The translations under genes and the position numbers were made by a program. The notes beneath the pieces were generated by a model. The model made no database searches and had not been told where the DNA came from. It was given only the letters and a program-made list of their open reading frames with translations. Of a DNA stretch of 64,000 nt, positions 9,036-18,766 are shown piece after piece; within the stretch, counting starts at the first letter, position 1; each line of letters opens with the position of its first letter. The DNA is taken from assembly GCA_024638505.1 (NCBI GenBank), contig JAHEKE010000018.1:1-64000 (forward strand), read 5' to 3'. Origin of the DNA: Gammaproteobacteria bacterium. Its GTDB lineage: Bacteria > Pseudomonadota > Gammaproteobacteria > Arenicellales > JAANXG01.

Positions 9036-10178
9036 TTGAATACCGCATCCTCCCGGCGTATGCATCGAATCATTGCGTGCATCGCAGCTACATCATCGAT
9101 GACCATAACGCTTGGCCTAACCTGGCCGCTACTCGCCATCGTTCTCGAGCGGCAGGGGATACCCGCCTGGCTCAATGGTCTCAGCGCCTCGTCTCAGATG
9201 CTCGCTATACTCGCCGTCGCCCCCCTCGGGCCACGCCTTATCGGTTCGCTCGGCATCGTCCGGGTGATGGCGCTCGGTATAGTCGGCATGGTGCTCGCTC
9301 TGCTGCTTTTGCCACTGTTTCCCAACGTGTGGCTGTGGTTTCCCATCCGCTTCATGCTCGGTTTCGCTGCGGAGCTCGTGTTCACCGGTGGTGACATCTG
9401 GATCAATCAGCTTGCGTCGGATAAAGCGCGGGGTCGGTTGATCGGCGTGTACGGTACTTTTTTACATGCGGGGTTTGCCGTCGGCCCGGCTACCATCGCC
9501 TTCGTTGGCAGCGACAACTGGGTTGCGCTGTATCTGGGGGTGGGGGTGGTGGCCTGCGGGCTCATTCCTCTATCCTGGTTTCGCGGTGAACCACCGCAAC
9601 GGGAAGGCAAGCTGCGTGCCCGTATGCTGCATTTCCTGCGCATTGCGCCAACGCTGATGATTACAGCGCTGATGTTCGGATTAATTGACAGTACGGTACT
9701 GGCGCTGCTGCCGGTATATGGGGTGCAGAAAGGTTTGGATGCCGAAGTAGCGGCTCTTTTATTGACCATGTTTGTTCTTGGCAGCGTTGTTGGACAAATA
9801 CCTATTGGCTGGCTTGCCGATCACTTGGATCGGCGGATGCTGCTGGCGGTATGTACCTTCATAGCGATGTTGAGTATAGCTGCCCTGCCGGCCGCCATCG
9901 GAGACACAACGCTCACCTGGCTGGTGATGTTGCTCATGGGTATTACGGTCGGCAGCTTTTACGTCATCGCCATGGCAATGATCGGCAGTCGGTTCAAAGG
10001 TGCGGATCTCATCAGCGTCAATGCAAGTTTTGTCTTTTTCTGGGGTTTGGGAGACGTCATCGGACCTTTCATCACCGGCGCCGCCATCGACACCTTTGGC
10101 GCCGACGGTATGCCGGGAGTTGGGGTTATCGTTTGTGCGCTGTTCCTCGGGCTAGTGCTGCTCAGGCGCGGAAGTTAG
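9036..10178 (+). CDS. MFS transporter
   Basis: A 380-residue integral inner-membrane protein with about 12 hydrophobic segments and the loop 2-3/8-9 motifs of the major facilitator superfamily (GWLADHLDRRMLL between helices 8 and 9). The substrate is unknown; the overall length and compact loops resemble the YcaD-like drug/sugar exporter branch, at low certainty. The start is ambiguous: TTG at 9036 or ATG at 9060, nine codons further on; neither has a good ribosome site. It converges on the MATE gene, with about 70 bp between them, and is likely monocistronic. Confidence 0.88.
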   Translation: MNTASSRRMHRIIACIAATSSMTITLGLTWPLLAIVLERQGIPAWLNGLSASSQMLAILAVAPLGPRLIGSLGIVRVMALGIVGMVLALLLLPLFPNVWLWFPIRFMLGFAAELVFTGGDIWINQLASDKARGRLIGVYGTFLHAGFAVGPATIAFVGSDNWVALYLGVGVVACGLIPLSWFRGEPPQREGKLRARMLHFLRIAPTLMITALMFGLIDSTVLALLPVYGVQKGLDAEVAALLLTMFVLGSVVGQIPIGWLADHLDRRMLLAVCTFIAMLSIAALPAAIGDTTLTWLVMLLMGITVGSFYVIAMAMIGSRFKGADLISVNASFVFFWGLGDVIGPFITGAAIDTFGADGMPGVGVIVCALFLGLVLLRRGS

Positions 10179-10248
10179 GTATTGGCTGTCAACAGTGATT
10201 GGTGTAGGAAGCGCGCAGCGGCATCCTATTCGACTCAGCGACTGTGCA

Positions 10249-11673
10249 TTACGCGCCTGATTCCTTCACTCTGCTCGTCGATTCAGTATGGCTTACTCGG
10301 CGCGAGTCCAGTAAGGACAAATATTGGAATCTGCTGCACAACAGAACGATCGACACAACGCTTGCGATAAGAATACCTTCCATCAGTCCCGCAACGCCCC
10401 GCTGCAGTTTAAAAGCCAGCCACCAGCCCGCTGGTATCATGACACCAATGTATGAGATAGCGTGAGCCAGCGCGGGCACCCAGGCGTCTCCCCGCCCGCG
10501 CAGCGCGCTCAGCATTACAACCTGGCCACCGTCCGCAATCATGATAAATGCGGTGAAGGCGATGACCGGGGCAGCGATGTCGACTAGCCTGGGGTCGGAA
10601 GAGTAAAGTCCCGCTAACAGCGTGGGCAAGGCGAAAACCAGTAATCCCAGCAGCGACATCACCAGCGTGTTGACGCTAAGACCAGTCCAGCCAGCCAGAA
10701 CCAGATCACGATAGTCCCGACGACCTTGCGCAATGCTGACGCGCACAGCGGTGGCGGTAGCCAGTCCGAGAGCGGCCATGAAAATGAGGGCAAGCAGGTT
10801 CATGGCCAGCGTGTATGCGCCGAGAGGGTAGATGCCCAGCCAGCCGGCAAATACCGTGAGGAAAGCGAAAGAGGCCGATTCAAGCGCGCCGCTGGTTCCG
10901 GTTGCGTATCCAAGATGGCGCTGATAACGCCAGTCTCTCCAGCGACTGGTCTGTTTTTTTCGGATTCCGTATTTCCCATGGCCGCGCATAGTCCAGATGG
11001 CAAAGAACAGCATAAAAGCGAGTCCATAGCGTGAAATAGTGGTTGCCAGTGCCGCTCCTGCTGCGCCCATTTCTGCGAAACCAATGTTTCCATGAATGAG
11101 CAGCCAATTAAGCCCGATATTCAGCACGTTCATACTGATCATGGCAATCATGCCTGGGAACGGCTTTTTAATGGCCTCAAGAAAAAAATTGTTGGTGACA
11201 AACAGAAGATTGGCCGGCAGACCCAGGCCAAACATGAGCATCACCTGTCCACCGCCTGCAGCAAGGTCTGGCGCCTGGCCGGTTAATAACAAGAAAGATT
11301 CGCCCGCAATGCACAGCACCGCACATGCCATACCCAGGCCCAACGCATAGGGTAGGGAACGCTGCCAAATTGCCCCGCATTGTTCATACTGCTGTGCGCC
11401 GAAAGCGTGAGCAGTGACAACCAGCGTGCCCATCATCAGGCCCACCGTCGTGATGATGAGTACGACGACTGGTGCAGATCCCAGCGCCAGGTAGGCCACC
11501 TCTTCCGTGCTGTAGCGCGCCACCATGATGGTGTCAGCCAGTACCATGGTGAGGATCCCGGTACGGGTTAACACCACCGGCCATGCCAGTCTTACCAACT
11601 CAGAGACATGGCGCCGGACACGCCTGCACCACCAGCAGGATTCTGTTTGTCTGATTCGATTAGTAGATTGCAT
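10249..11673 (-). CDS. MATE family efflux transporter
   Basis: A 474-residue membrane protein with 12 predicted helices in two related halves, as in NorM/DinF multidrug and toxin extrusion transporters. Characteristic segments are LVRLAWPVVLTRTGILTMV in helix 1 and the LGLPANLLFVTNNFFLEA region. It probably exports cationic compounds in exchange for sodium ions or protons. The N-terminus before the first helix has an unusual Cys/Trp/Arg-rich stretch (CWWCRRVRR), so the true start may be slightly downstream. There is no adjacent regulator; the gene converges with the MFS transporter. Confidence 0.9.
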   Translation of the reverse strand: MQSTNRIRQTESCWWCRRVRRHVSELVRLAWPVVLTRTGILTMVLADTIMVARYSTEEVAYLALGSAPVVVLIITTVGLMMGTLVVTAHAFGAQQYEQCGAIWQRSLPYALGLGMACAVLCIAGESFLLLTGQAPDLAAGGGQVMLMFGLGLPANLLFVTNNFFLEAIKKPFPGMIAMISMNVLNIGLNWLLIHGNIGFAEMGAAGAALATTISRYGLAFMLFFAIWTMRGHGKYGIRKKQTSRWRDWRYQRHLGYATGTSGALESASFAFLTVFAGWLGIYPLGAYTLAMNLLALIFMAALGLATATAVRVSIAQGRRDYRDLVLAGWTGLSVNTLVMSLLGLLVFALPTLLAGLYSSDPRLVDIAAPVIAFTAFIMIADGGQVVMLSALRGRGDAWVPALAHAISYIGVMIPAGWWLAFKLQRGVAGLMEGILIASVVSIVLLCSRFQYLSLLDSRRVSHTESTSRVKESGA

Positions 11674-11973
11674 TTGGCCGCCTGTCGGCGCTCCGCGATG
11701 CTAGATAGGAGAACAGTAAAACAGGATTGGAAGCGTACAGTGTCAACCAACGAGATTTGTGCGTCAACGAAGTACGCTGAAATTCCGGCAGATAATCTTC
11801 ATCTGCGTCCATGCGGCTAAATGGCGACAATCTCTAGGACCGGTTCACCAGTGGCAGAGCAGGTATTTGGTTCGGACTGTTTCTGGGGTAGTGCTGTTCA
11901 GGTCAAAGCCATGGTTGAATCTTTAGATATGCGGACAACCACAGTCGCGATTCTTTGCCACATCGAAAACCAA
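11674..11973. other. Intergenic region, nothing recognised
   Basis: About 300 bp between the start of the MATE gene and the end of the SLC13-type gene, both on the minus strand. It should contain the MATE promoter. I see no gene with a ribosome site, no repeat and no clear hairpin. Confidence 0.5.
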
Positions 11974-13827
11974 TCATAACGCGAAGAAATTTGGCACTAA
12001 GAGAGAGAAGGCAATCCACATGATCAAGGTTAAAGGCGCGCCAACGCGCAAGAAATCAGTAAATTTGTATCCACCAGCATTCAAGATTAAAACATTTGTC
12101 TGATAGGCAATGGGGGTAGCGAACCCCATGTTTGCACCAAACAGCACCGCGAGCACGAAAGCTTCGGGCGATGCCCCTAGTTCAACTGCGATCCGTATCG
12201 CAATTGGAGTACCAATTACCGCAGCCGCATTGTGGGATACGATATTACTCAGTACCGCCATTAAAAGCATAAGACCGCTCATCATCACCGCCGGTGATAG
12301 CCCGGAGACGCTGTTAACCATAACTTGGGCCAGAAAATCAGCGCCGCCGGTGCGGGAAAGTCCAATGCCAAGAGCAAGACTGGCTACAATGATCATTATC
12401 ACGGGTGTGCTCAGAGAGCCAGCGGCGGTGCGCCAGCTTAAACAGCCGGTCAGCAGCACCAGCGCGACCCCGACAAGTGCGCTGACTGAGATCGGTAAAA
12501 TACCGGTAGCGGCCGCACCGACCACAAGGAAGAAAATACACAATGCGACTGGAGCTTTACGGGTGTGTGGTAAGTCCACGGTGCCGTCAAGCACAAGCAT
12601 GCCGGCGCGCTCTTTAAGTGCTTTGATATGCTCTCGTGCACCCTGCACCAGCAGTACGTCACCCGTTTGCAGAAACACGTCGCTCAAGCCAGAGCGTATT
12701 GGCGGCGTTGATGCGCCCGCTCTGTGTATGGCCATGGTAACTACTTGGTAGCGCTCGGCGAAGCGGGCCTGTTTCAGCGTCGTATGATGCAGCGGTGAAT
12801 TCTCAGTAACAACCACCTCGGCCAGCTGCTGCCCCTCTGTAGACAGCGGATGTTCCTCGCTAACCGGGTGTTCAACATCGAACACGTTGTGCAGCGTCGC
12901 ACCGAGAAGACTTTCATATTGTTTCAGGTTTTCAGCAGTGTCGCTGACGTATAGGCGATCGCCTTCACGTATGGTAGCCGTAGGCAACTTAACAATGAAT
13001 AGATCTTCTCCCCGCTGTATACGAGACACTTTCATGCGGTTATCGGTGCGAGCCAATACCTCGGATAGGCTCTTGCCGTTAGCGAAGCTATGGCCCTGGA
13101 CATAAATCAGGGCGTCAAATACCAACGGTGATGTATCCGCCAGCGGCGCAGTGCGCTTTGGCAGCAATCGCGGGGCGATCAGCCACAAATACAGTATGCC
13201 GATAGTGCCGGCGATAAGTACCGGCAGTGTAAAGTCGAACATTGAAAAGCGGCGCATGCCAAGGTCTTCTGCTACGGAAACCACCAGCAGGTTGGTCGAT
13301 GTACCAATAGTAGTCCCGCTGCCGCCAATAATGGTTGCCATTCCCATCGGCATGAGGGTCGCCGATGCGGATATGCCAGTGCGGATAGACACGCTCACCA
13401 GAATCGGAAGCAGCATGACAACGATCGGAGTATTGTTCATAAAGGCGCTCAATACAGCAACCAGCACAAGAGTAATTAGCAGCGACATAGAGGGATGACT
13501 GCTCCACGAACGCGCCATGAATACTGCCAATGGTTCCAGCGCACCGGTGGTTTCCAGGCTGCGGCCGACGATCATTAGGGCGCATATGGTAATCAATGCT
13601 TCGTGCCCAAACCCGAGGAGGAAGTCAGCGGGATCAAGAGTGCGTTCATCAGCGACATAGGGGAACAGCTGAAAACCCAGCACCAGGGCAACCAGAACAA
13701 ACAGACTGGTTGCCTCCATCGGTATTTTTTCCCGCGCGAACAATGCTAACGCCGCGATCGTCAATACCATCACTGCGACTGCGTGTGGATCTGGCGTCAG
13801 TTCGTTCATTAGACTTTGTTCAGGCAT
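11974..13827 (-). CDS. SLC13/DASS-type anion permease with two TrkA-C domains
   Basis: A 617-residue transporter. Membrane helices flank a soluble middle segment (about residues 215-410) that contains two TrkA-C (RCK-C)-like repeats, seen in IREGDRLYVSD and LQTGDVLLVQG. The permease halves carry the SNT-type hairpin motifs (AFMNNTPIVVMLLPI and NIVSHNAAAVIGTPIAI) of the divalent anion:sodium symporter family. Relatives move sulfate, dicarboxylates or other anions; the substrate here is not determined. An alternative ATG at 13809 would remove six residues. No strong ribosome site was seen for either. Confidence 0.9.
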   Translation of the reverse strand: MPEQSLMNELTPDPHAVAVMVLTIAALALFAREKIPMEATSLFVLVALVLGFQLFPYVADERTLDPADFLLGFGHEALITICALMIVGRSLETTGALEPLAVFMARSWSSHPSMSLLITLVLVAVLSAFMNNTPIVVMLLPILVSVSIRTGISASATLMPMGMATIIGGSGTTIGTSTNLLVVSVAEDLGMRRFSMFDFTLPVLIAGTIGILYLWLIAPRLLPKRTAPLADTSPLVFDALIYVQGHSFANGKSLSEVLARTDNRMKVSRIQRGEDLFIVKLPTATIREGDRLYVSDTAENLKQYESLLGATLHNVFDVEHPVSEEHPLSTEGQQLAEVVVTENSPLHHTTLKQARFAERYQVVTMAIHRAGASTPPIRSGLSDVFLQTGDVLLVQGAREHIKALKERAGMLVLDGTVDLPHTRKAPVALCIFFLVVGAAATGILPISVSALVGVALVLLTGCLSWRTAAGSLSTPVIMIIVASLALGIGLSRTGGADFLAQVMVNSVSGLSPAVMMSGLMLLMAVLSNIVSHNAAAVIGTPIAIRIAVELGASPEAFVLAVLFGANMGFATPIAYQTNVLILNAGGYKFTDFLRVGAPLTLIMWIAFSLLVPNFFAL

Positions 13828-14130
13828 ATACCGGTTCTAGTACGCGCGTGCTTTCCGCCATTGTGTGTAAATGACAACCGGCTAGGATTTTATTTTTCAT
13901 ACGTTTCACAGAATGAACTAAAATCTCGCAAACGACAGGGCCTCAGATTTTTTCCATTCTATTTCATGGCAGGTTAATGACAAGTTGAATACCGCGCTGG
14001 GATACTATAAGCAGTGTTCGTGTCGGTTGCATGTGTATACTTTTCCCATGGGCACAGAAAACCGGTGCGAATTAACAGTTGACCGGCAAAAGGGTATCAT
14101 CACTTTGTTGTTTTACTTGAGTATTTATAG
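13828..14130. other. Divergent intergenic region
   Basis: It lies between the divergently transcribed permease and Nudix genes and must hold both promoters. A TACTAT-like -10 at 14003-14008 has no properly spaced -35 box (12 bp only), so I make no promoter call. No gene is supported. Confidence 0.45.
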
Positions 14131-14625
14131 ATGATTGTACGCAGTGCGGGCATACTGCTGTATAGGCGTTCTGCTGCGAAACTGCAGGTTATGCTGGTTC
14201 ACCCCGGCGGACCGTTTTGGGCGAACAAAGATGAGGGAGCCTGGTCGATCCCCAAGGGCGTATACGAAGAGAATGAAGCTCCACTTACCGCGGCGAAACG
14301 GGAATTCAGAGAGGAAACGGGGCATGAGATCGAGGGGGAGTTTCTCGATCTGGGTGAAATCAGGCAGCCCAGCCGAAAAATTGTGCACGCTTGGGCGATC
14401 GAGCATGACTTTGATACGAACAACATTATCAGCAACAAGTTCACCATGGAGTGGCCAAAAAACAGCGGCAACATAAGGACATTTCCGGAAATAGACAGAG
14501 GCCAATGGTTTGCTGTTGACCAGGCCAGGCGCAAGATTCTCAAGGGGCAGGCGGGATTTGTTGATAGGCTGATTGACAGCGTTAGCGCGGAGGAATCTGT
14601 TGATTCGGAATCACGCTGCTCTTGA
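14131..14625 (+). CDS. Nudix hydrolase
   Basis: A 164-residue protein with a complete Nudix box at residues 43-65 (start GVYEENEAP, core REFREETG), giving the magnesium-binding glutamates. The rest resembles the DIPP/Ap4A-type bacterial Nudix group, with a short segment KDEGAWSIPKG before the box. It should hydrolyse a nucleoside diphosphate linked to another group; the substrate is not known. Eighty bp downstream is a cupin gene on the same strand, and then an oxaloacetate decarboxylase-like gene, so the three may be expressed together, though the gaps are large. Confidence 0.93.
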   Translation: MIVRSAGILLYRRSAAKLQVMLVHPGGPFWANKDEGAWSIPKGVYEENEAPLTAAKREFREETGHEIEGEFLDLGEIRQPSRKIVHAWAIEHDFDTNNIISNKFTMEWPKNSGNIRTFPEIDRGQWFAVDQARRKILKGQAGFVDRLIDSVSAEESVDSESRCS

Positions 14626-14707
14626 TGGCTTTCGCATATTGCCCAGGTTAACGTTAATTGACAGGACGTTTTCAGCTCGCTTCGTTAGCGCCCCGGGAGG
14701 TTAGTGG

Positions 14708-15085
14708 ATGAGTAAAAAAGAAAACTTTTACAATTTAAACGACATGAGCCAGGGCATTCACCGTGAACTGGCGCTAGGAATCTGGACGCGCATTTTCACC
14801 GGCGAGCGGGCCATGCTCTCGGTCGTGACGCTGGCGCCTAACGCCGAGGGCTCAATTCACAGTCACCCACAGGAACAGTGGGGCATACTGCTCGAAGGAG
14901 GCGGCGTCAGGATTCAGGACGGACAGGAAGTTCCCGTTTCAGCGGGTGATTTCTGGCGGACTCCGGGCGGAGTGGAACATGGAATCCGGGCTGGGGCAAA
15001 AGGGGCGCGTATCCTCGACGTATTCAGTCCACCACGAGAGGAGTACACCAAAAGCGGAACCGGTTTTGGCAAGGAGTCGAGTTGA
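14708..15085 (+). CDS. Cupin domain protein
   Basis: A 125-residue single-domain cupin. Motif 1 gives the metal ligands H51 and H53 (SIHSHPQEQWG), and motif 2 gives H91 (RTPGGVEHGI). The usual motif-1 glutamate position reads Q-E-Q, so either E56 or Q57 completes the site. The fold binds iron, manganese or zinc and may act as an oxygenase, isomerase or sensor. Function is unassigned. GGGAGG nine bases upstream of the ATG is a strong ribosome site. The gene precedes the PEP mutase-family gene on the same strand. Confidence 0.85.
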   Translation: MSKKENFYNLNDMSQGIHRELALGIWTRIFTGERAMLSVVTLAPNAEGSIHSHPQEQWGILLEGGGVRIQDGQEVPVSAGDFWRTPGGVEHGIRAGAKGARILDVFSPPREEYTKSGTGFGKESS

Positions 15086-15197
15086 TATACAGCGCTCATA
15101 CATGGGTGGATGGATCGGGTACCCGCCTTGTCTTTTCGCTAGTCGCGGTGTTGCCGTGATTAGATGAGCTTTAGCGCTTTTGTTGAGGGAGTAATTT

Positions 15198-16070
15198 ATG
15201 CGTTGGCGTAAACGCCGTAACAGTTTGCGTAAAGTTCTAGCTGGTGAACAATGTGTGTTTCCCGCTTCGGTGTTTGATCCTTTATCTGCACGCATAGCGG
15301 AAGATCTGGGTTTCGAAGTGGGTATGTTTGCGGGCTCGGTCGCATCTATGACCGTGCTGGGGGCGCCGGATCTGATGGTACTCACTCTTAGCGAGTTTGC
15401 TGGCCAGGCCTATCGCATTTGCCGAGCCGGCGAACTTCCACTACTGGTCGATGCAGACCATGGTTATGGAAATGCGCTAAACGTTAAGCGCACGGTGGAG
15501 GAGCTGGAGTCGTCAGGGGTAGCCGCACTGTCGATTGAGGACACCGAGCTGCCCGCACCTTTCGGCTCCGATGCAGACGGTCGTTTAATTTCAGTCGAGG
15601 AGGGTGCCGGTAAGATGAAGGCCGCGCTGTCAGGGCGGTATGACCCGGCTCTGGTGATCGCCGGGCGGACAAGCGCAGTAAGAATGAGCGGTGTGCAAGA
15701 TACCGTCACCCGGATAAAGGCCTTTGAAGCGGCGGGTGTAGACGCGATCTTCCTGGTGGGAGTGCGCACGCCTGAAGAATTGGAAACCCTCTGCGCCGCA
15801 GTCAGTCTGCCGATTATTCTTGGCGGCGCCGGGGCAGAACTGCTTGATCCGGTCTACCTGGCACGACACCGGGTCCGCATCTGCCTGCAGGGCCATCAGC
15901 CTTTCCAGGCGGCGGTGCATGCGACCTACGAGACATTAAAAGCACTGCGTCGGGGCTCCCCGCCTGCAGACATACGCAACACAGCGTCGGCCGAGTTAAT
16001 GCAGCAGCTCACCCGTGAGCGAGACTACCGCAAATGGAGTAGAGACTTTCTCAATCACAAGTACAAGTAA
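15198..16070 (+). CDS. Isocitrate lyase/PEP mutase family, probable oxaloacetate decarboxylase
   Basis: A 290-residue alpha/beta barrel enzyme. The magnesium-binding segment LLVDADHGYGNALNV (D85, D87, H88) and the IEDTELPAPFG segment match the oxaloacetate decarboxylase group described for Pseudomonas aeruginosa. The KKCGH loop of isocitrate lyase is missing, which argues against lyase activity. It would convert oxaloacetate to pyruvate and CO2 in the cytoplasm. Other members of the family cleave 2-methylisocitrate or PEP-like phosphonates, so the assignment is likely rather than certain. It ends 21 bp from a convergent membrane protein gene. Confidence 0.82.
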   Translation: MRWRKRRNSLRKVLAGEQCVFPASVFDPLSARIAEDLGFEVGMFAGSVASMTVLGAPDLMVLTLSEFAGQAYRICRAGELPLLVDADHGYGNALNVKRTVEELESSGVAALSIEDTELPAPFGSDADGRLISVEEGAGKMKAALSGRYDPALVIAGRTSAVRMSGVQDTVTRIKAFEAAGVDAIFLVGVRTPEELETLCAAVSLPIILGGAGAELLDPVYLARHRVRICLQGHQPFQAAVHATYETLKALRRGSPPADIRNTASAELMQQLTRERDYRKWSRDFLNHKYK

Positions 16071-16091
16071 GGCAAGTGAGCCGAACTGTAT

Positions 16092-16436
16092 TTACTCATC
16101 TAATTTATCGTTGATCTGACGCAGCAGCTGATTCATCTCCTCTAACTCATCTGTGTAGTCTGTTTTATCCGCGTATTCCTGAATATGCGTCTCTACCCTC
16201 TCAAAATACTCGCCAATAAAAGGGAGGCTGACCAGTTTGGTAACAATCCAGATGGAAATACCCAGCACTAAGGTCGCGCCGATGGTAATGCCGAATCCTC
16301 TTGCTACCCCGGCCTGAAAGTTTGCCCATAAGATCTTCTTACTGGATTGCAGGTATTGCAGATAATCGATTACCCCGGCGGCTTCAAACGTTTTGGTCAG
16401 CTCTTTTTCCGGTGAGGTCCTTGCTTTGTTCGACAT
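16092..16436 (-). CDS. DUF5665 small membrane protein
   Basis: A protein of about 114 residues with one or two hydrophobic segments (GITIGATLVLGISIWIVTKL) and a charged C-terminal helix that ends in a coiled-coil-like stretch (ELEEMNQLLRQINDKLDE). This layout matches the DUF5665 family, whose function is unknown. A TTG start at 16463 would add nine residues; neither start has a ribosome site. The next gene upstream on the strand is a TPR protein. Confidence 0.7.
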   Translation of the reverse strand: MSNKARTSPEKELTKTFEAAGVIDYLQYLQSSKKILWANFQAGVARGFGITIGATLVLGISIWIVTKLVSLPFIGEYFERVETHIQEYADKTDYTDELEEMNQLLRQINDKLDE

Positions 16437-16515
16437 TGGATGGTGGAGTTGATTAGCGGCCAAGTAATATAGGAAACGGACACAAAAACTTCAAACAAGA
16501 AACCGATAAGCGGCG

Positions 16516-16827
16516 TTACCCGTCGAGTTTATTGAGAAAAGCCAGAATTTCACGTTCCGTTTGTTTATCCCCTTTGTTGGCCGCAATGGGCAGCCCGGCC
16601 TGAAAAACTTTTTTTGCCTCCTCATTTTTTCCTATCTTATACAAGGCTTTGCCCAGCAGCTTGTAAGCCGCAGAGTAGCCTGCATCGTGCGCGATACAGG
16701 CTTGTAAATGGGGCACAGCATTGTCGAATTCCTTGTTATTGAAGTAGGCGCTGCCCAAGCCAAACCGGAGCATCGCGTCATCCCGCCCGGCAGCGAGCAT
16801 TTTTTCAAGATTCTCTGTAATACTCAT
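16516..16827 (-). CDS. Tetratricopeptide repeat protein
   Basis: A 103-residue protein made of roughly two and a half TPR units (LRFGLGSAYFNNKEFDNAV and AAYKLLGKALYKIGKNEEA). There is no signal peptide, so it is probably a cytoplasmic protein-protein adaptor. It sits between thiD (upstream, 73 bp) and the DUF5665 gene on the same strand and may share their transcript. The partner is unknown. Confidence 0.85.
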   Translation of the reverse strand: MSITENLEKMLAAGRDDAMLRFGLGSAYFNNKEFDNAVPHLQACIAHDAGYSAAYKLLGKALYKIGKNEEAKKVFQAGLPIAANKGDKQTEREILAFLNKLDG

Positions 16828-16900
16828 CGTTTGAACCGGTCTTTTTAGTGTTTCGACAGCGCGCAGGGCTAGATTTTAGAGGCTAAAGTGGCCGCGATGA

Positions 16901-17707
16901 CTACCACCACTGGTAAAAATGGTGAACCGGACCGTGTCCTGATCCAATTTGCAGCTGATCCGCCGCTGCGATGGCTCCAGTGATGAAGGTTTTGGCATCG
17001 CTAACCGCTATTTCCAATGTCTTACCCTGAGCCAGTCCGGCAGCGATCGCTGAGGATAGCGCGCAACCAGTGCCGTGTGTATTCTGTGTATCGACCCGTT
17101 TGGCTGGAAGCCACACGGCATTCTCCTCGGTAAATAATAGGTCAGCACTCTCAACTTCAGGCGGCAGATGTCCGCCCTTCATCAGCACTGCGCGCGCGCC
17201 AAGGTTGAGCAATTGACGCGCAATACCCCGCATTTCATGCTTGTTCTCCGGTGTTTTCACACCGAGCAGCCTGGCGGCTTCGGGCAGATTCGGCGTGACC
17301 AGTGTGGCCATTGGCAGCAGACGGTTGCGCAGCCGGTCAACCGCCGCGGGATGCAGGAGTCGATCACCACTTTTGGCCACCATGACCGGATCGACCACCA
17401 GTGGCGCAGTGCAGCGGGTGTGTAAAAAATCGGCAACTACATCGATCACGCTAACCTGACTCAACATCCCGATCTTTACCGCACCCACTGGCAGGTCGTC
17501 GAACACGCATTCCAGCTGAGCGGTAATGAAGGCTGGATCGATATCGAAAACCGCTCGCACCTGTTGCGTGTTTTGTGCGGTCAGTGCGGTCAGCACAGAA
17601 GCGCCGTAAACGCCGAGCGCAGAAAATGTCTTCAAATCTCCCTGGATACCTGCACCGCCCCCGCTGTCCGAGCCGGCAATGGTCAAGGCAATAGGTGTTT
17701 TGCTCAC
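16901..17707 (-). CDS. thiD: Hydroxymethylpyrimidine/phosphomethylpyrimidine kinase
   Basis: ThiD phosphorylates HMP and HMP-P to HMP-PP in thiamine synthesis. The 268-residue ribokinase-fold protein starts with the substrate-binding [17 protein letters not shown] segment and ends with the anion-hole motif NTHGTGC near residue 212, both diagnostic. Length is normal. There are no other thi genes nearby, and the 76-bp upstream gap is too short for a TPP riboswitch and shows none of its conserved core. A Nudix-ThiE fusion gene at about 60 kb could supply the next enzyme. Confidence 0.96.
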   Translation of the reverse strand: MSKTPIALTIAGSDSGGGAGIQGDLKTFSALGVYGASVLTALTAQNTQQVRAVFDIDPAFITAQLECVFDDLPVGAVKIGMLSQVSVIDVVADFLHTRCTAPLVVDPVMVAKSGDRLLHPAAVDRLRNRLLPMATLVTPNLPEAARLLGVKTPENKHEMRGIARQLLNLGARAVLMKGGHLPPEVESADLLFTEENAVWLPAKRVDTQNTHGTGCALSSAIAAGLAQGKTLEIAVSDAKTFITGAIAAADQLQIGSGHGPVHHFYQWW

Positions 17708-17783
17708 GATTGCTGCGAAAGAAGAAGCTTAGGGGTATTATGAAGCATACCGCTGTGGTAAAGCCACGCCGCATGAGTTGTCT

Positions 17784-18530
17784 TTACCGTAATAGCTCCT
17801 TTTGCAGATACAGTAGATAGCCTCCCCAGGCATTGGCAATAACCATAAGTGAACTGCCGAAGACAAAGCTTGCTCTGCCCAGCGCGTAGTCATAGTTCAA
17901 CCAATCAAGCATGGTCAGAAGGTTGCCCCAGTCGTGCGCTTCCATGCCGAGGCCACCTATTAACGGTATTGTTCTGAAGCTGGCATCGGCGATATAGGGA
18001 GACACATCTATGAAATTCTGCCCGCTCCACCACAGCATGATCGATGCGGCAAAATTATCCTCATATCGCCACAGAAAAACCGCACCCAGCCCCAGTGGTA
18101 ACAGCACCTGAAACAGGCTTCCTCCCAGCAGAGTCATGAAACCTCCGAAAGGGGAGAACAGAATGTGGCCAAACTCATGGAAAGGAAGATTGACGCTGTG
18201 TAGAAAGGAGCCGCCGATGCTTGACCAGACCATGCCCTTGAGGATAAACCACCAGCCCCAAAGAAAGAATAAAGCGTATAACACTGCCCTGCTGTAAAAC
18301 ACGCCGGCATCAACCTTTTCTGGCGTGCACAGCAGAACTGATTTAAATCTGGCCAGCCAGGGCTTAATCTCTTTGTATCGGGTTGACACCCCGGCAGGAG
18401 TTTCAATCTCTCTATGGCTTCTCTTAAGCCACTTTTCTATAGCGATGCCGCACGCGGGGCATAACCCCGCTTGGATATGACTGTCATATACTTGCCGCGT
18501 GTAACCACATTTTGGGCAAGGTTGTAGCAT
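17784..18530 (-). CDS. Zinc-ribbon membrane metalloprotease (M50-like)
   Basis: A 248-residue protein with an N-terminal zinc ribbon (CPKC at 5-8, CPAC at 24-27) followed by about five hydrophobic segments. One helix contains HEFGH (H118, E119, H122), the zinc-binding signature of M50-like intramembrane proteases. A later segment, NFIDVSPYIADA, could provide the third ligand aspartate, as in site-2 proteases. It would act in the inner membrane, with the zinc ribbon in the cytoplasm. The substrate is unknown. It could instead be a non-proteolytic family relative. The gene stands apart from its neighbours by 76 and 236 bp. Confidence 0.75.
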   Translation of the reverse strand: MLQPCPKCGYTRQVYDSHIQAGLCPACGIAIEKWLKRSHREIETPAGVSTRYKEIKPWLARFKSVLLCTPEKVDAGVFYSRAVLYALFFLWGWWFILKGMVWSSIGGSFLHSVNLPFHEFGHILFSPFGGFMTLLGGSLFQVLLPLGLGAVFLWRYEDNFAASIMLWWSGQNFIDVSPYIADASFRTIPLIGGLGMEAHDWGNLLTMLDWLNYDYALGRASFVFGSSLMVIANAWGGYLLYLQKELLR

Positions 18531-18766
18531 AAAGCCGGATGCAGGAAAGAGCGTTAGAAAAACGTCCAGGTGGTGTATTTGTCTGGATTAATGCGTATTA
18601 CAATCACCATGGAGCCTACTTTTCTGGGTTAGGGCAGTGTTCACTTACGTTACTGAGAATATCGCTTATCTATTCAGTATAAGTGGCTATCCTCCGTTTT
18701 CAATCTGCCCTGTTGAACGAGCAGTGCCTCTGGCATTCGCTCAGGCAAAGATGAAACAGCGCTGAC

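Noticed and set aside
13985..14008. Promoter-like TTGAAT and TACTAT upstream of the Nudix gene
   Set aside because: Only 12 bp between the boxes.
17708..17783. Possible TPP riboswitch upstream of thiD
   Set aside because: The region is too short and lacks the conserved thi-box core.
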